This document shows positions 42,700 to 56,404 of a stretch of 64,000 nt of DNA, piece by piece. The notes below the pieces were generated by a model, which worked only from the letters and a program-made list of their open reading frames with translations, did no database searches and was not told where the DNA came from. This stretch comes from Leptospira gomenensis (GTDB lineage Bacteria > Spirochaetota > Leptospiria > Leptospirales > Leptospiraceae). The first letter of the stretch is position 1. The number at the start of each line of letters is the position of its first letter. The translations under genes were made by a program, and so were the position numbers. The DNA lies in the NCBI RefSeq assembly GCF_004770155.1, contig NZ_RQFA01000048.1:120110-184109 (forward strand), written 5' to 3'.

Positions 42700-44037
42700 A
42701 TGCAAGACATCAAAAGAGCCCCGCTCCGAGAGATTCTCGGTTGGTGCATGTTCGATTTTGCGAACTCATCCTATACGACAGTCATTATCAGCGTCACATA
42801 CGGTATCGTTTTCAGCCAGCTCGTCGTTCCGGCGTCCTCGAATCAGGAAAACCCTTACGAATACGGAAACCTACTTTGGTCCATAGCCTTGGCGATCTCT
42901 TACTTAATCGTCGTTTTGACCGGACCGATTTTCGGTGCGATCACGGATTATTCCGCTCGAAAAAAACAGTTCCTGTTTTATAGCTACGTTTTTTGTATCA
43001 TTTCTACGGGAGCCCTTTGGTTCGTAATCGCGCCCGGTCAGTACTGGCTCGCCTTCGTTCTGATCATTCTTTCCAATTTTTTCTTCGCCTCCGGGGAAAA
43101 CTTTGCTTCCAGCTTTCTTCCGTATTTGGGACCGAAAGAAGATTTGGGAAAAATTTCCGGTTATGCGTGGGGAATCGGATATTTCGGGGGAATCGCCGCA
43201 GTTGCGTTAGTCAACACCTTGGGACCGAAAACCGCGGAGAATTTCGACAGCCTTCGAATGGTGGGACCTTACACCGCGTTTTTCTTTTTATTCGCGGGAA
43301 TTCCGACATTTCTTCTTTTACGGGAATATACGGCGGGGAAGGAAAAACCCGAAGGTTTGTCGTATTTGAAAATCGGCGTCGAGCGGGTCACTTCCACCAT
43401 GAAGGAAATCCACAAGTTCCGCGACATGGCATTGTATTTGATTTCTCTTTTCTTCGCGATGGCTGCGTTGGGAATCGTAATCAGTTTCGCGTTCATCTAC
43501 GGAGCGCAGGAAATCAAAACCGAAGAAAAACACGAGATCGCGATGTTTCTTTTGATTCAGCTTTTCGCGGCGGTCGGCGCGATCGTATTCGGTTTTATTC
43601 AAGATAAAATCGGTGCTAAAAAGACGTTCAATAGCACACTTTTATTATGGATCGCCTGCCTTCTTATGATCTACTGGGTGAAGGACATTACCGCCTTTTT
43701 AAATGGAATCGGAGTTCCGACCTCGCAACAGTGGGTGTTCGTCGGAACCACTGTCTTCGCGGGGGCCGGACTCGGCGCCACACAATCGGCCAGTCGTGCG
43801 ATCGTCGGTTTATTCGCCCCCGAATCCAAATCGGGAGAATTTTTCGGGCTTTGGGGACTTTCCGGAAAAGTTGCGGCGGCCTTCGGTTTGGTAGCGGTGG
43901 GAGGCTTGCAGATCCTGTTCGATCTGAGAAATTCCTTTCTAGTCGTTTGTGTATTTTTCGTCATTTCCCTATTGATCAACCTATTCGTGGACGAGGAACG
44001 GGGAATTCAAACCGCGGTCGATTACCGGGAAACCTAA
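42700..44037 (+). CDS. UMF1-family MFS transporter
   Basis: 445 residues from the ATG at 42700, chosen for AAAGGAAA directly upstream; an earlier ATG lacks a site. The UMF1 signature WCMFDFANSSYTTVI is present near residue 15, followed by 12 predicted TM helices and the GPIFGAITDYSARKK loop. Related to yeast Atg22-like permeases; substrate unknown. The C-terminus is a short acidic tail. Single gene. Confidence 0.88.
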   Translation: MQDIKRAPLREILGWCMFDFANSSYTTVIISVTYGIVFSQLVVPASSNQENPYEYGNLLWSIALAISYLIVVLTGPIFGAITDYSARKKQFLFYSYVFCIISTGALWFVIAPGQYWLAFVLIILSNFFFASGENFASSFLPYLGPKEDLGKISGYAWGIGYFGGIAAVALVNTLGPKTAENFDSLRMVGPYTAFFFLFAGIPTFLLLREYTAGKEKPEGLSYLKIGVERVTSTMKEIHKFRDMALYLISLFFAMAALGIVISFAFIYGAQEIKTEEKHEIAMFLLIQLFAAVGAIVFGFIQDKIGAKKTFNSTLLLWIACLLMIYWVKDITAFLNGIGVPTSQQWVFVGTTVFAGAGLGATQSASRAIVGLFAPESKSGEFFGLWGLSGKVAAAFGLVAVGGLQILFDLRNSFLVVCVFFVISLLINLFVDEERGIQTAVDYRET

Positions 44038-44117
44038 AACGTCTTGATCCGAGTCCGAAGGAAACGCTTGTTTTTCCCGAAGATTCGGATATCTTAGAAA
44101 CGAGGTAAACGTAAGAC

Positions 44118-44327
44118 ATGGCTTTCGAAACGGAAGATGAATTCGAATCCCACCAAAGTCAAAGGAGACTTGCGTTATCGACCATCGACGAATTGACGCA
44201 AACTAAGTTGGATTTGTTGGACGCGGGAAAGGAAATTCCGCGTTTTATCAATCACGCCATCTCGTATCTCAATAAAAAATACCTGACGGAAGAAAAGGTC
44301 ATCAGCGACTTCTTAATTAAGAAGTAA
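44118..44327 (+). CDS. Small hypothetical helical protein
   Basis: 69 residues, highly charged, predicted fully helical (ALSTIDELTQTKLDLLDAGK, then NHAISYLNKKYLTEEKV). The ATG is not preceded by a good ribosome site (AGG is ~12 nt away). 80 bp after the MFS gene. Composition and codon texture look real; unrecognised. Followed by a strong palindromic terminator. Confidence 0.6.
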   Translation: MAFETEDEFESHQSQRRLALSTIDELTQTKLDLLDAGKEIPRFINHAISYLNKKYLTEEKVISDFLIKK

Positions 44328-44423
44328 ATTCTACACGATCGATCCCAAATCGGAAAAGACGATTTCCAGCCGTTCGTTGTTAAGCGAAGTCGAATATGTT
44401 TCCTTCTTCCGTTCGTTTTCTAT

Positions 44424-44452
44424 AAAAAAAGCCGCAAATATTTGCGGCTTTT
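44424..44452. terminator. Bidirectional terminator
   Basis: A perfect 18-bp palindrome (44431-44448) flanked by A7 on the left and T4 on the right, between a plus-strand small gene and a convergent minus-strand gene. Works on either strand. Confidence 0.9.
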
Positions 44453-44478
44453 CGAATACGAAGGTTTGATTAAAACAA

Positions 44479-45273
<795 letters not shown>

Positions 45274-45350
45274 AGAGTTGCCCTTAATCAGATTATCGAA
45301 ATTCTGATCCCCCGTTCTTGATTTTACAAACTAAAAATTTTTCGAACATT

Positions 45351-46595
45351 ATGACTCGTTACTGCAGATTCAACGGATATTTTGAGGAAGAGTTAAAAAC
45401 GGGACGGATTGCACCGGAAAAACTGGATTTAAAGAATCGAACCCTAGAACCTTTATTTTATCTTTTTCAGTCCGTACGTTTTCCGAAAACGGTCATGTTT
45501 TTGGGGGAAGAACCGGATCCGGATTGGGTAAGATATTGGAACGAAACGGGAATTCGACTCGCAGACGTTTCCCTATTTCGCCGCGATTCGGAAAACAAAA
45601 TCAAAATCCCCTCTTACGACGCGCAGCCTTTTTCCGAAACGATATGGGAGGAATGGGGGGCCGTCTCGGAAATCACGGATTCCGGAGAAGTGAAGGTATC
45701 CCCGAACGTTCTCGAACGTTCCCGAAAATTAAATTCTAAAATCCGATCCACTCTATGGAAAGACGCACGGGGATTTCAAGAAATTCCGACGCGGATTTTG
45801 GAGCGACCTTCGGATCTTGCCGTTTTATACGGGGAATGGTCGGAACTCCGGATCGAATCGATCGTACTCAAACCGGAATTCGGATTTTCTGGACGACATA
45901 AACTACTTCCGCTGCGTTGGCTCGATAAATCCGGCGTTTCTGAATTCGCAAAGAACCCGTCCTTGGCTTCTTTCTTTCCCTGCGTAGCAGAGCCTTGGCT
46001 TATCAGAACATCCGACGTCTCGTGTTTGTATGAATTTTCGTCCGGAGTTCCGACCACCTTAGGATCTACGATCCAACTCTGCGACGACCAAGGAAAGTAT
46101 CTCGGGGCGGTTCTTACGACTCCCCGAGAATCGGAACGAATTTCAACCGAATTGGAATCGATCGCAACTTCTCTTTCGCAAACGTTTGCAGCCGAATATT
46201 CCGGACCCGTTTCCATCGACGGCTTTGAGTTTTGTTCTCAAAATTCCACCGAATGGAGAAGGATGAGCGAAGCGAATTTTCGCTGGTCTATGGGAAGAAT
46301 GCTTCTTGAGTTTATGAGATCGGATTCGATCCGCGAAAAAACGAAATTCACCGGAAAACGGACATCGCTTCTTTCGCTTCCAGTAAGGCGACCCATTCCA
46401 AACTATTCGAAATGGATTTCAACTTGGGGAAAATCGATCGGGATCCATCTTCTACCGCTAACACCCGACCGTTTTTTGTCCGGTAAGTCATACGGAACTT
46501 CTTGGATTCTTGCGGAATTTCCTAAAAACGAAACCGATTCTATAGCGGAGGTAATCCGGAGATTCCGTTCCGAATGGAGAAAACGGATTCTATGA
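45351..46595 (+). CDS. ATP-grasp-like protein, unknown substrate
   Basis: 414 residues from the ATG at 45351; a TTG 33 bp upstream is also possible, and neither has a clear ribosome site. The central part contains VLKPEFGFSGRHKLLP, similar to the ATP-binding Lys and Gly-rich loop of ATP-grasp enzymes, and later SEANFRWSMGRMLLEF, matching the Glu-x-Asn metal motif followed by Arg. ATP-grasp enzymes join carboxylates to amines. No partner genes are adjacent. The family call rests on these two motifs only. Confidence 0.55.
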   Translation: MTRYCRFNGYFEEELKTGRIAPEKLDLKNRTLEPLFYLFQSVRFPKTVMFLGEEPDPDWVRYWNETGIRLADVSLFRRDSENKIKIPSYDAQPFSETIWEEWGAVSEITDSGEVKVSPNVLERSRKLNSKIRSTLWKDARGFQEIPTRILERPSDLAVLYGEWSELRIESIVLKPEFGFSGRHKLLPLRWLDKSGVSEFAKNPSLASFFPCVAEPWLIRTSDVSCLYEFSSGVPTTLGSTIQLCDDQGKYLGAVLTTPRESERISTELESIATSLSQTFAAEYSGPVSIDGFEFCSQNSTEWRRMSEANFRWSMGRMLLEFMRSDSIREKTKFTGKRTSLLSLPVRRPIPNYSKWISTWGKSIGIHLLPLTPDRFLSGKSYGTSWILAEFPKNETDSIAEVIRRFRSEWRKRIL

Positions 46596-46702
46596 AATGT
46601 ACTTGAGGCTTTTATAGACCTTGTCAGGATGTCCTTTAGGTTGCGGTCTAACCGCCCGGAAAACCATCCGCGGAAATTTCTGCGGTCCCTTCAGGATAAA
46701 AA

Positions 46703-47287
46703 ATGGAACTGTTTTTAAATTACGCACTCTATGTAATCGTAAGTATCGGGTTTCTGATCCCCTTCACCGGATTTGTGGTCGGAGCAGGAGCGATCGTCAA
46801 CGCGACTCTCGCTGGTTTTACCGTGAATTTTCTTTCCCAAGTATTGGAAGAAAATAAACTCCAAGACTTTATTACTCGAAATAAGGACAACAAACTCGGA
46901 AAAGCGTTGCAAGAGGCGGTTTTACGAGGGCAGGAAAAACTCAAAGGTTCACCGGCAAAAACGGCTCACGCGGAAGAAGCTCACGGTTCTCATCATATAA
47001 TTTCCGTAAAAACCTATTCTCTGATATTCGCGACGTTGATCTTTTTTACTTTCGTAACCGTATGGGTCGCGGGAATCGACTTCGGCGCCATGAACGTGAT
47101 CATCGCGATGGCGGTGGCGACCGTAAAAGCGTCTTTGGTTCTCGGTTATTTTATGCACTTGAAATACGATACGATTCTTAACCGAGTGATTTTCGGTTCC
47201 GGATTGTTTTTTCTTCTGCTTCTGTTCGGTTTTTCCGCGGCTGATATTTACACAAGATTCAAGGTATTGATTTCGTTCGCGTTCTAA
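46703..47287 (+). CDS. Cytochrome c oxidase subunit IV (CtaF/COX4_pro) with N-terminal extension
   Basis: 194 residues. The C-terminal ~95 residues match bacterial oxidase subunit IV: VKTYSLIFATLIFFTFVTVW, then VKASLVLGYFMHLKYD and a third TM. The N-terminal ~100 residues add one or two hydrophobic segments, a charged helix and a His-rich stretch HAEEAHGSHH. Subunit IV is a small accessory subunit of heme-copper oxidases. No coxA, B or C is in the window, so it is unlinked from its complex. A GC-rich terminator follows. Confidence 0.8.
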   Translation: MELFLNYALYVIVSIGFLIPFTGFVVGAGAIVNATLAGFTVNFLSQVLEENKLQDFITRNKDNKLGKALQEAVLRGQEKLKGSPAKTAHAEEAHGSHHIISVKTYSLIFATLIFFTFVTVWVAGIDFGAMNVIIAMAVATVKASLVLGYFMHLKYDTILNRVIFGSGLFFLLLLFGFSAADIYTRFKVLISFAF

Positions 47288-47321
47288 TCGATCTCCGTTT
47301 CGAATTTCAAACTCGATGAAT

Positions 47322-47350
47322 AAAAGCCGGCGTTCAAAGCCGGCTTTTTT
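47322..47350 (+). terminator. Rho-independent terminator after cox subunit IV
   Basis: AAAAGCCGGC (47322-47331) pairs with GCCGGCTTTT (47339-47348), loop of 7, then further T. Ideal intrinsic terminator, ~35 bp after the stop. Confidence 0.9.
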
Positions 47351-47411
47351 ATTTTAATTTGATTGGCTTTTTAGAGATAAGGATCAGAATTTCCCTTCTG
47401 GACGAAAATTT

Positions 47412-48056
47412 ATGAAACGACCTTTCTCATCGATTTTTCTTATCTTACTCCTAACTTTTGCCGTTTCTATCTCTTGCAAAAAGAGCTTAAAAGAAAGCCA
47501 CAACTCCAAGATCGTAGAAATTCCCGCACTCAATCTTTCGTTGAATTACGAGGGCTGGCATTACGGTGATAACCCGGAATTGATTCATCAAGCCGAGGAG
47601 CTCGCGGCCGAAGGGGATCAATCCGGCACGATCAAAAAAGCATTGGAGGTAGCAGGAATCAATTTTTTCCTTTTCGAACATCCGGTCGGAAGTCCGGAAG
47701 CGTTTCCGTTTAATACGAACGTCAATTACGCCGTCGAAGATCTTTCCCGGCAACCTCGGAATATTACGTTGGATCAATATATTTCGGCGGTGACGGGCTA
47801 TTATCCGACCGTATTTCAAAAATACGAAATGATTCAACAGCCTAAAAAAACGAAGATTCACGGAATGGAATCCGCACTTTTGGAAAGCCGTTTCGAACAA
47901 ACCTTCGGCGAACGAAATCTGAAACTTCACAACTACCAACTCGTCTTTATCCTAAATAAAAAAGCCCATATTTTTACCGGAACTTTTTTGGAAAAAGACT
48001 TGGGAAGCAAAGGCTCTAAGATTCTGGATCTATTCTCTAAGTTTGAAAAATTATAA
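47412..48056 (+). CDS. Lipoprotein, alpha/beta domain of unknown function
   Basis: 214 residues. Signal peptide with lipobox SISC (Cys 22). The mature part has alternating strands and helices with FLFEHPVGSPEAFPFNTNV, TLDQYISAVTGYYP and KKTKIHGMESALLE, resembling small PsbP/Mog1-like secreted domains. No enzyme motif. Single gene flanked by terminators. The fold is a guess from pattern alone. Confidence 0.68.
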   Translation: MKRPFSSIFLILLLTFAVSISCKKSLKESHNSKIVEIPALNLSLNYEGWHYGDNPELIHQAEELAAEGDQSGTIKKALEVAGINFFLFEHPVGSPEAFPFNTNVNYAVEDLSRQPRNITLDQYISAVTGYYPTVFQKYEMIQQPKKTKIHGMESALLESRFEQTFGERNLKLHNYQLVFILNKKAHIFTGTFLEKDLGSKGSKILDLFSKFEKL

Positions 48057-48206
48057 TACGCGCGCACACGAACCTATCCGAATCAAACAGGATACGATGT
48101 CCCCTGGTGAACGATTTCCTTTTTCTAAACTAAAAACCGGATACGGAACGAAGCTCGTATACGAAACATGTTTCGATCACTATTTATTCTAAGGAAACTT
48201 TCAAAC

Positions 48207-48776
48207 TTACGTTTTGAAGGGAATCTTCATTCTTTCTAAAAGAATCCTCGCCCGATTTTGAAACTCCGTTTCTTCCTCGCGGGAAAACGGCCCGAAAAAA
48301 CCTTTTTTGAAACGTTCGGCGAGCGCGATATATTCCAGACAACCGGCGACGCTCATAACCGGTTTAGCCTTACCTTCGAAAATCTTCAGTTCTCCGTTTT
48401 TTTGGATCACCATGGCTCCGGGAGGAATTTTTTTTCCTCCCCGAATCATACAACCTGCCATGATCATCGCGCCGTCGCCGATCTCCGCCTCGTCCAGAAC
48501 GACGCTACCGATTCCGATCAAACAACCTCGCCCGATCGTACAACCGTGCAACATAGTATTATGACCGACTAACGTGTATTCGCCGATGGTGATACCCCGA
48601 CTTGAATCCGTATGTAGGGTGGAATTGTCCTGGATGTTCACGCCTTCTCCGAGCGTGATCCGATTCATGTCGGCCCTTGCGACCGCTCCCGGCCAAAGAG
48701 AAGAATACGGTTCCATTTCGACCAAACCGATCGCCGTTGCCTGAGGATGAATGAATGCGGTTTCGTGGATTTTCAT
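48207..48776 (-). CDS. Gamma-class carbonic anhydrase family protein (hexapeptide repeats)
   Basis: 189 residues from the ATG at 48776; an earlier ATG is less likely as the family begins MKIHETAFIHP-like. Left-handed beta-helix repeats run through the first ~140 residues. Metal ligands: His in LHTDSS and two His in VGHNTMLHGC. Similar to YrdA/CaiE-like proteins; true carbonic anhydrase activity is possible but not assured. Single gene. Confidence 0.87.
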   Translation of the reverse strand: MKIHETAFIHPQATAIGLVEMEPYSSLWPGAVARADMNRITLGEGVNIQDNSTLHTDSSRGITIGEYTLVGHNTMLHGCTIGRGCLIGIGSVVLDEAEIGDGAMIMAGCMIRGGKKIPPGAMVIQKNGELKIFEGKAKPVMSVAGCLEYIALAERFKKGFFGPFSREEETEFQNRARILLERMKIPFKT

Positions 48777-48826
48777 TTCGCCTATTCTAGGAAGAATGAA
48801 TCGTTTAACAACCAAGTCTTATCCGA

Positions 48827-49935
48827 TTAGATCCTATAAAAAAGAAATTTAATCGTATTTTGATCTCCGATCGGTTGTGCCGTCGGCGCGCTTATAGGAT
48901 CCATATCCCAAGCATAAATCAAAGAATCGGCGGGATCGATATAATAAATCTTTCCGTTTATGAGCCGCAATTGGTCACACCACTCGTGCTCTGAGAATAT
49001 CCGGAAGACCAGTTAATAATCGAAGTCACAGGAATCGATGCGGGTACGATTATTTCCGTGATCTCAACTCCGGAAGTTCCCGGTGTAAATCTCAGGATTT
49101 CATGACCGTCGGTTACAATGGAAGTTTGAATGTTTGGTTGAAATCCGAGAAAGGTCGTACCTGTGCTCAACGAATTTTGTGCCGTCATACCTGCAACAGC
49201 ACCTCCTTCCATCCAAGAGGCAATGTTAAAATTTTTCACCGTCAACTGGGTTCCATTCATTCGTATTTGATAAACCAATTGATTGGTAGAATCGGTCAGA
49301 ATCCAAACGTTGTTGGACAACGAAGCACCCGGAATCTGATCTGCGACCCAAGCCGGCATATTAGGAAGATAAGTTTGATTGAAAGAGGTATCGTCAACCC
49401 AGGCTCCGTTCGTTTTTATAAATCTTGCTCCCATCCCTTGCGTATAACCGTTGTTAAAGTTATCGACGTAGATCGCATAAAGGCCGGTTGCATCTACGAA
49501 GATCCAAGTAGGCGTAGTCCATAAGGAAAGATTTGAATTGGGATAACCGGATAAGGTATATTACCAGTAATTGTATTGATTACTAACCGTAGTCGTGTTT
49601 CCGGTAACAAGATCCGTCTCGACGATACTTCCTTCGGATACATAATACGCGATCTTTGCCGGCGCAAAAACTCTAGAAGGATTATCGGGCCAAAACGTAA
49701 ACGAGGTAACAAGACCGGTCTCCAAATCGAGTATGAAATTTCCCGAAGCAACGGAGGAATCGACCGTAGTCAAACCTTTGAGTAAGACGTATGGATCGTT
49801 TATCTGAATCGCAGAAGCTACGGTAACTTCTCTTCCTTCGGAATCGGTTACGATCGCGGGAAGTTCTGAAGAAGTAAAACTGAAGTTTTGAAAGGATGAA
49901 GAAGATACGGAAGTAGAAAGTGAATTTGATTTCAT
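48827..49935 (-). pseudogene. Decayed gene for a beta-rich repeat protein: in-frame stop plus frameshift
   Basis: Three open pieces belong to one gene. Piece 1 (49935-49564) ends NQYNYW at TAA 49561-49563. The frame continues without a shift through YTLSGYPNSNLSLW (49560-49435) into the piece ending TNCGS at TAA 48958-48960. There, a one-base shift reopens coding: INGKIYYIDPADSLIYAWD to TAA 48827-48829. The text has repeated W, Y, N, G and T segments like a propeller or other beta-repeat surface protein. No signal peptide is visible, so the 5' end may also be lost. Total about 370 codons. Confidence 0.8.
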
Positions 49936-50161
49936 GTTTATTTTATCAATACGTTATACTTCTTTGCTCAAACGATTCGGACAATCGTATAAATAAATTC
50001 TCCCAGGTTTAGTTTGATAAACGCATTAGAAAACCCGCTTGGATCGACTCATCGCGACAGGGGATAATATCGATTCAATCGGATGATTTTAAAGAAATAC
50101 AAAAATGCGTTATCCGAAACCGAATAACGCCTTTTGAGAAAAGCAAATCGTTCGAAATCTC

Positions 50162-52570
50162 TTAACGAAGAACGAATCCGTTTTTGCCGGCCAAAGAAAC
50201 CAATCGATCGGAAATTTCCTTGATCCGTTCTTGCGTGAACGTTTTTTCAAAATTCACCAAACGAAAACGATAACTTACGGAGCGTTTTCCTTCGGGAATA
50301 TTTCCGCCCGTAAACTGGGAATACACCCAAAAATCGACGATCTCCGGAATAGTTTCCTTTTTTACCAAATCCGTAAATCGTTCGGTTGTTTCCGTTTCGC
50401 CGATCAAAATCGAAAGATCGATTTCGGCTTCCGGAAACTGGGAAGGCGCCGTAAACTTCGAGATCTTGCGATTCGTATTCCAGAGTTCTACGAGAGGTTC
50501 GAAATCGAAGGAACCGTAGATCACTCGTTTTTTTAATTCGAAGGAATCCAAAACCGAAGGATGAATATAACCCAAAATCCCCACGAACCGCGAATCCACG
50601 GAAAGCGATAACGCGGCGCCGGGATGAAAAAAAGTCTGTCGTTTTACTTCCCACGAATATTCGTAAATCTTAATGGAATGAAGGAAGGATTCGATTCCTT
50701 TCCGGACGTTCAAAAAATCCTCCTCCAAAACCTTCACGTCCGAATCGGAACTTTTACGATCGAAAGATGCCGCAAACGCCAGGAATTTTTTTTCGTTCTG
50801 CGGTTCCGGCAAATCGAAATACGCTCTTCCGAATTCGAAAATACGAATCGTATCGAATCGATCCTGATTGGTTCTAACGTTTTTTAAAAGAGAAGGTAAA
50901 AGAGAATTCCTCAATACGGATTGTTCTTCAGGCATTTCGTTTTTGATCTTCACCGAAAGCGAAACGTCTCCGTCCAGGGAGTTTTCCGAAAGGGATTGAA
51001 AGGAATAGTTGTATACCTCGTTATATCCCAAAGTTCCCGCGAAAAAAGTTTTACACTTCCGTTCTAATTCCCGACTTAAATTTCGGATCGGAGTTCGGAC
51101 CTCCGCTAAAACCGGAGCCACTTGAATGGTATCGTATCCCCTGGTCCTTCCGATTTCCTCTACTAAATCCTCGGGAACCGTCACGTCGTAATTGTGACGA
51201 AATTTGGGAACCAACACTTCCAGAATTTCCCCTTTCCAAGAAACGGTAAAGTGTAACCTTTCCAGAATATCAGTGACGTCTCCTTTGGAAAGAGCCGTTC
51301 CCAACTTCGCATTAATAAAATGAATGTTCGTATGGATACGGACTTCCTTATGCGGAAAATGCAAAAAGCCCGAAGGTTCGGAAGCCTTGAGGTTAGGGCA
51401 ACCGTTCTCTTTTAAGAGATTCAACGCACGTCGAATGACGGGAAGAGTTGTCGTGGCCTCCAATCCTTTTTCGTAACGAACGGAAGAATCGGAACGAATC
51501 CCCGTTTGGCGAATGGACTTACGAACACGTTCGCGAGCGAAAACCGCGGATTCCAATACGAGTTCGGAAGTGTCGGATTGAACGGCGGATTCCTTGCCTC
51601 CCATCACACCCGCGACGGCAACCGGTTTTCCCTGGTTACGGATCAAAAGGGTTTCTTCCTCCAACGCAGGCGAAGTGTCGTCCAGAAGTAAAAAACTTTC
51701 CCCTTTTTTTGCGAAAGAAACCTCGAGAGAAACGCCTCCTTGACCTTCCAAAAATTTCCTATCGAAAAAATGCGTGGGTTGTCCCATTTCCAACATCACA
51801 TAATTGGAAACATCGACCACGTTGTTGATCGATCGAATACCGCACTTTTGAAGTCTGGCTTGAAATTTCCTTTTGGAAGGCCCGACGGAAATATCGGTGA
51901 TAGACGCGGCGTAGTAGGAATGTGCATTCTGATTTTCTAATACTTTGGGAAGAGGCAGCGACAAATCGAAATTCCAAAGGGAATCGAAAGGATTGTATAC
52001 GACGGGAAGTTTTAATTGGGAGGCGAGTTCCCTGGCGAATCCGAAATGATTCCAAAGATCGGGTCTATGTGTGATCGATTTATTGTCCACGTCGAATACG
52101 ATGTCGTCGTAGTGTAAAAAAGAACGGACCGAAATTCCCGGATCGGCTCCTTCCAAGCCGGTTAAGATCCAAACCCCGGAACTTTCCTCGGCCAGAGAAA
52201 GTTCTTTTTCCGAGCAAAACATTCCGGAACTTTTGACTCCTCGTAATTCGGATTCTAAGATTTGTTTATCTCCCAACTTTGCGCCAGGAATCGCAAGCGG
52301 AACCAAGTCGCCCGTTTTTACGTTGGTTGCTCCGGTAACGATCTGGGATTTTACGGAACCGTCGGTGACTTGTGCGATCTGAAGTTTATCGGCGGACGGA
52401 TGTTTTTCCAGAGATTCGATTTTTACGATTTTTACGAAATCCAACTCGGGACGAAACGGTTCCGCTCCGTCGATCTCGCAGATCGAAATGGCGATTCGTT
52501 TTAAAATCGCGTCGAGACCGGTCTCTTTAAGGGGCACAAAATCGTTCATCCAGTCGAGGGAAAGTTTCAC
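50162..52570 (-). CDS. pheT: Phenylalanine-tRNA ligase beta subunit
   Basis: 802 residues, full length. N-terminal [16 protein letters not shown]-like tRNA-binding domain ([21 protein letters not shown]), B3/B4 editing region, B5, the catalytic-like core ([10 protein letters not shown]) and C-terminal anticodon-binding FDX-ACB domain ([18 protein letters not shown]). GTG start with GGAG upstream. pheS is not adjacent, so the two subunits are encoded apart. It follows the SNF2 helicase gene with an 85-bp gap. Confidence 0.97.
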   Translation of the reverse strand: MKLSLDWMNDFVPLKETGLDAILKRIAISICEIDGAEPFRPELDFVKIVKIESLEKHPSADKLQIAQVTDGSVKSQIVTGATNVKTGDLVPLAIPGAKLGDKQILESELRGVKSSGMFCSEKELSLAEESSGVWILTGLEGADPGISVRSFLHYDDIVFDVDNKSITHRPDLWNHFGFARELASQLKLPVVYNPFDSLWNFDLSLPLPKVLENQNAHSYYAASITDISVGPSKRKFQARLQKCGIRSINNVVDVSNYVMLEMGQPTHFFDRKFLEGQGGVSLEVSFAKKGESFLLLDDTSPALEEETLLIRNQGKPVAVAGVMGGKESAVQSDTSELVLESAVFARERVRKSIRQTGIRSDSSVRYEKGLEATTTLPVIRRALNLLKENGCPNLKASEPSGFLHFPHKEVRIHTNIHFINAKLGTALSKGDVTDILERLHFTVSWKGEILEVLVPKFRHNYDVTVPEDLVEEIGRTRGYDTIQVAPVLAEVRTPIRNLSRELERKCKTFFAGTLGYNEVYNYSFQSLSENSLDGDVSLSVKIKNEMPEEQSVLRNSLLPSLLKNVRTNQDRFDTIRIFEFGRAYFDLPEPQNEKKFLAFAASFDRKSSDSDVKVLEEDFLNVRKGIESFLHSIKIYEYSWEVKRQTFFHPGAALSLSVDSRFVGILGYIHPSVLDSFELKKRVIYGSFDFEPLVELWNTNRKISKFTAPSQFPEAEIDLSILIGETETTERFTDLVKKETIPEIVDFWVYSQFTGGNIPEGKRSVSYRFRLVNFEKTFTQERIKEISDRLVSLAGKNGFVLR

Positions 52571-52655
52571 GTGATCGAACTCCGTTCCAAATCGTTAAAT
52601 CCAGAAACTTCGACGGAAAAAGGATGTCGAGCAGGAAACGACGCTCAGCGCGGAT

Positions 52656-55496
<2,841 letters not shown>

Positions 55497-56210
55497 CTAA
55501 ACTCCTCTCTGATCGCCCCAAATGTATTTATGAGTTTGTAAGGAAAGCCGAAGTCCGTAAACAAGAGAGGACTTGATCCATTCCGCGAGAAGTCGAGGAG
55601 ACAATTCCCCCTGAACCGGAGAAGCCAAGAGGTTTCCCTTCAGTTGGAATGTTTCGATCACTTCCAAACATCGATCGAAATCCGCCCTATCACGAATCAC
55701 AAACTTAATCTCGTCCAAATCGTTTTTTCTTTCCCGATATATTTCCAGATTTTTCACATTCATCCGATCTTCCATTCCGGAACCCGGTAGTTTATAATCC
55801 AACGTGAAAACGAAACGATCCAATCCTTCTATCGATTCGGCGCCGTTCGTCTCCACTCTCGCTCTCGGAAAAAAACCGGAAGCCTTTCTCGTTTCGAAAA
55901 TTTCATTTCCCAACGCGATACTGAAGTCCCGATTCTTTCCTTCCAAAGGTTCTCCGCCGGTCAAAAGAATCTGCGTATCGTTCGGACTAAGTTCCCGGAT
56001 TCTGCGAAGAGTTTGTTGGACGTTCATACTTTCTCCCGCATTGGGTGAAAGCGCATACGGAGTATCACACCAGAGTTTTCTTCCGGAAACCATTCCGCAA
56101 CGTAGGGAACATCCCGCCATACGAACGAACACGGTCGGAATTCCCGTTGAAATTCCTTCTCCGGAAAGAGAAAGATATATTTCATGAACGGAGGTTTTCA
56201 GGTTGTCCAT
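55497..56210 (-). CDS. queE: 7-carboxy-7-deazaguanine synthase with unusual radical-SAM motif
   Basis: 237 residues. QueE makes the deazaguanine core for queuosine. The family's YLSLSGEG start, LTGGEPL and ETNG are present. The cluster cysteines are Cys34, Cys38 and Cys48: C-x3-C-x9-C, ending in the normal CDTPYA, where the canonical motif is C-x3-C-x2-C. So a seven-residue insertion separates Cys2 and Cys3. A TTG 18 bp upstream is an alternative start. No queC, queD or queF is nearby. It leads an operon with the SNF2 helicase and pheT. Confidence 0.87.
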   Translation of the reverse strand: MDNLKTSVHEIYLSLSGEGISTGIPTVFVRMAGCSLRCGMVSGRKLWCDTPYALSPNAGESMNVQQTLRRIRELSPNDTQILLTGGEPLEGKNRDFSIALGNEIFETRKASGFFPRARVETNGAESIEGLDRFVFTLDYKLPGSGMEDRMNVKNLEIYRERKNDLDEIKFVIRDRADFDRCLEVIETFQLKGNLLASPVQGELSPRLLAEWIKSSLVYGLRLSLQTHKYIWGDQRGV

Positions 56211-56404
56211 AGGTTCTTTTCGGTACAAGAGTTTTCTTTCGATCCCCTACGGGATCGTGAAAAAAATAAAAAGTTAAATTCCAGAATTTCGAACCTACCC
56301 TTTGCGGTCAACTCCTGAGGGTCGGATTTTTTTGAACCCCTTCTTTTGCTTGTCAATCCGGATACAACCGGTTCTTTTTGTATTAAAACCAGTACGGGGC
56401 TCCT

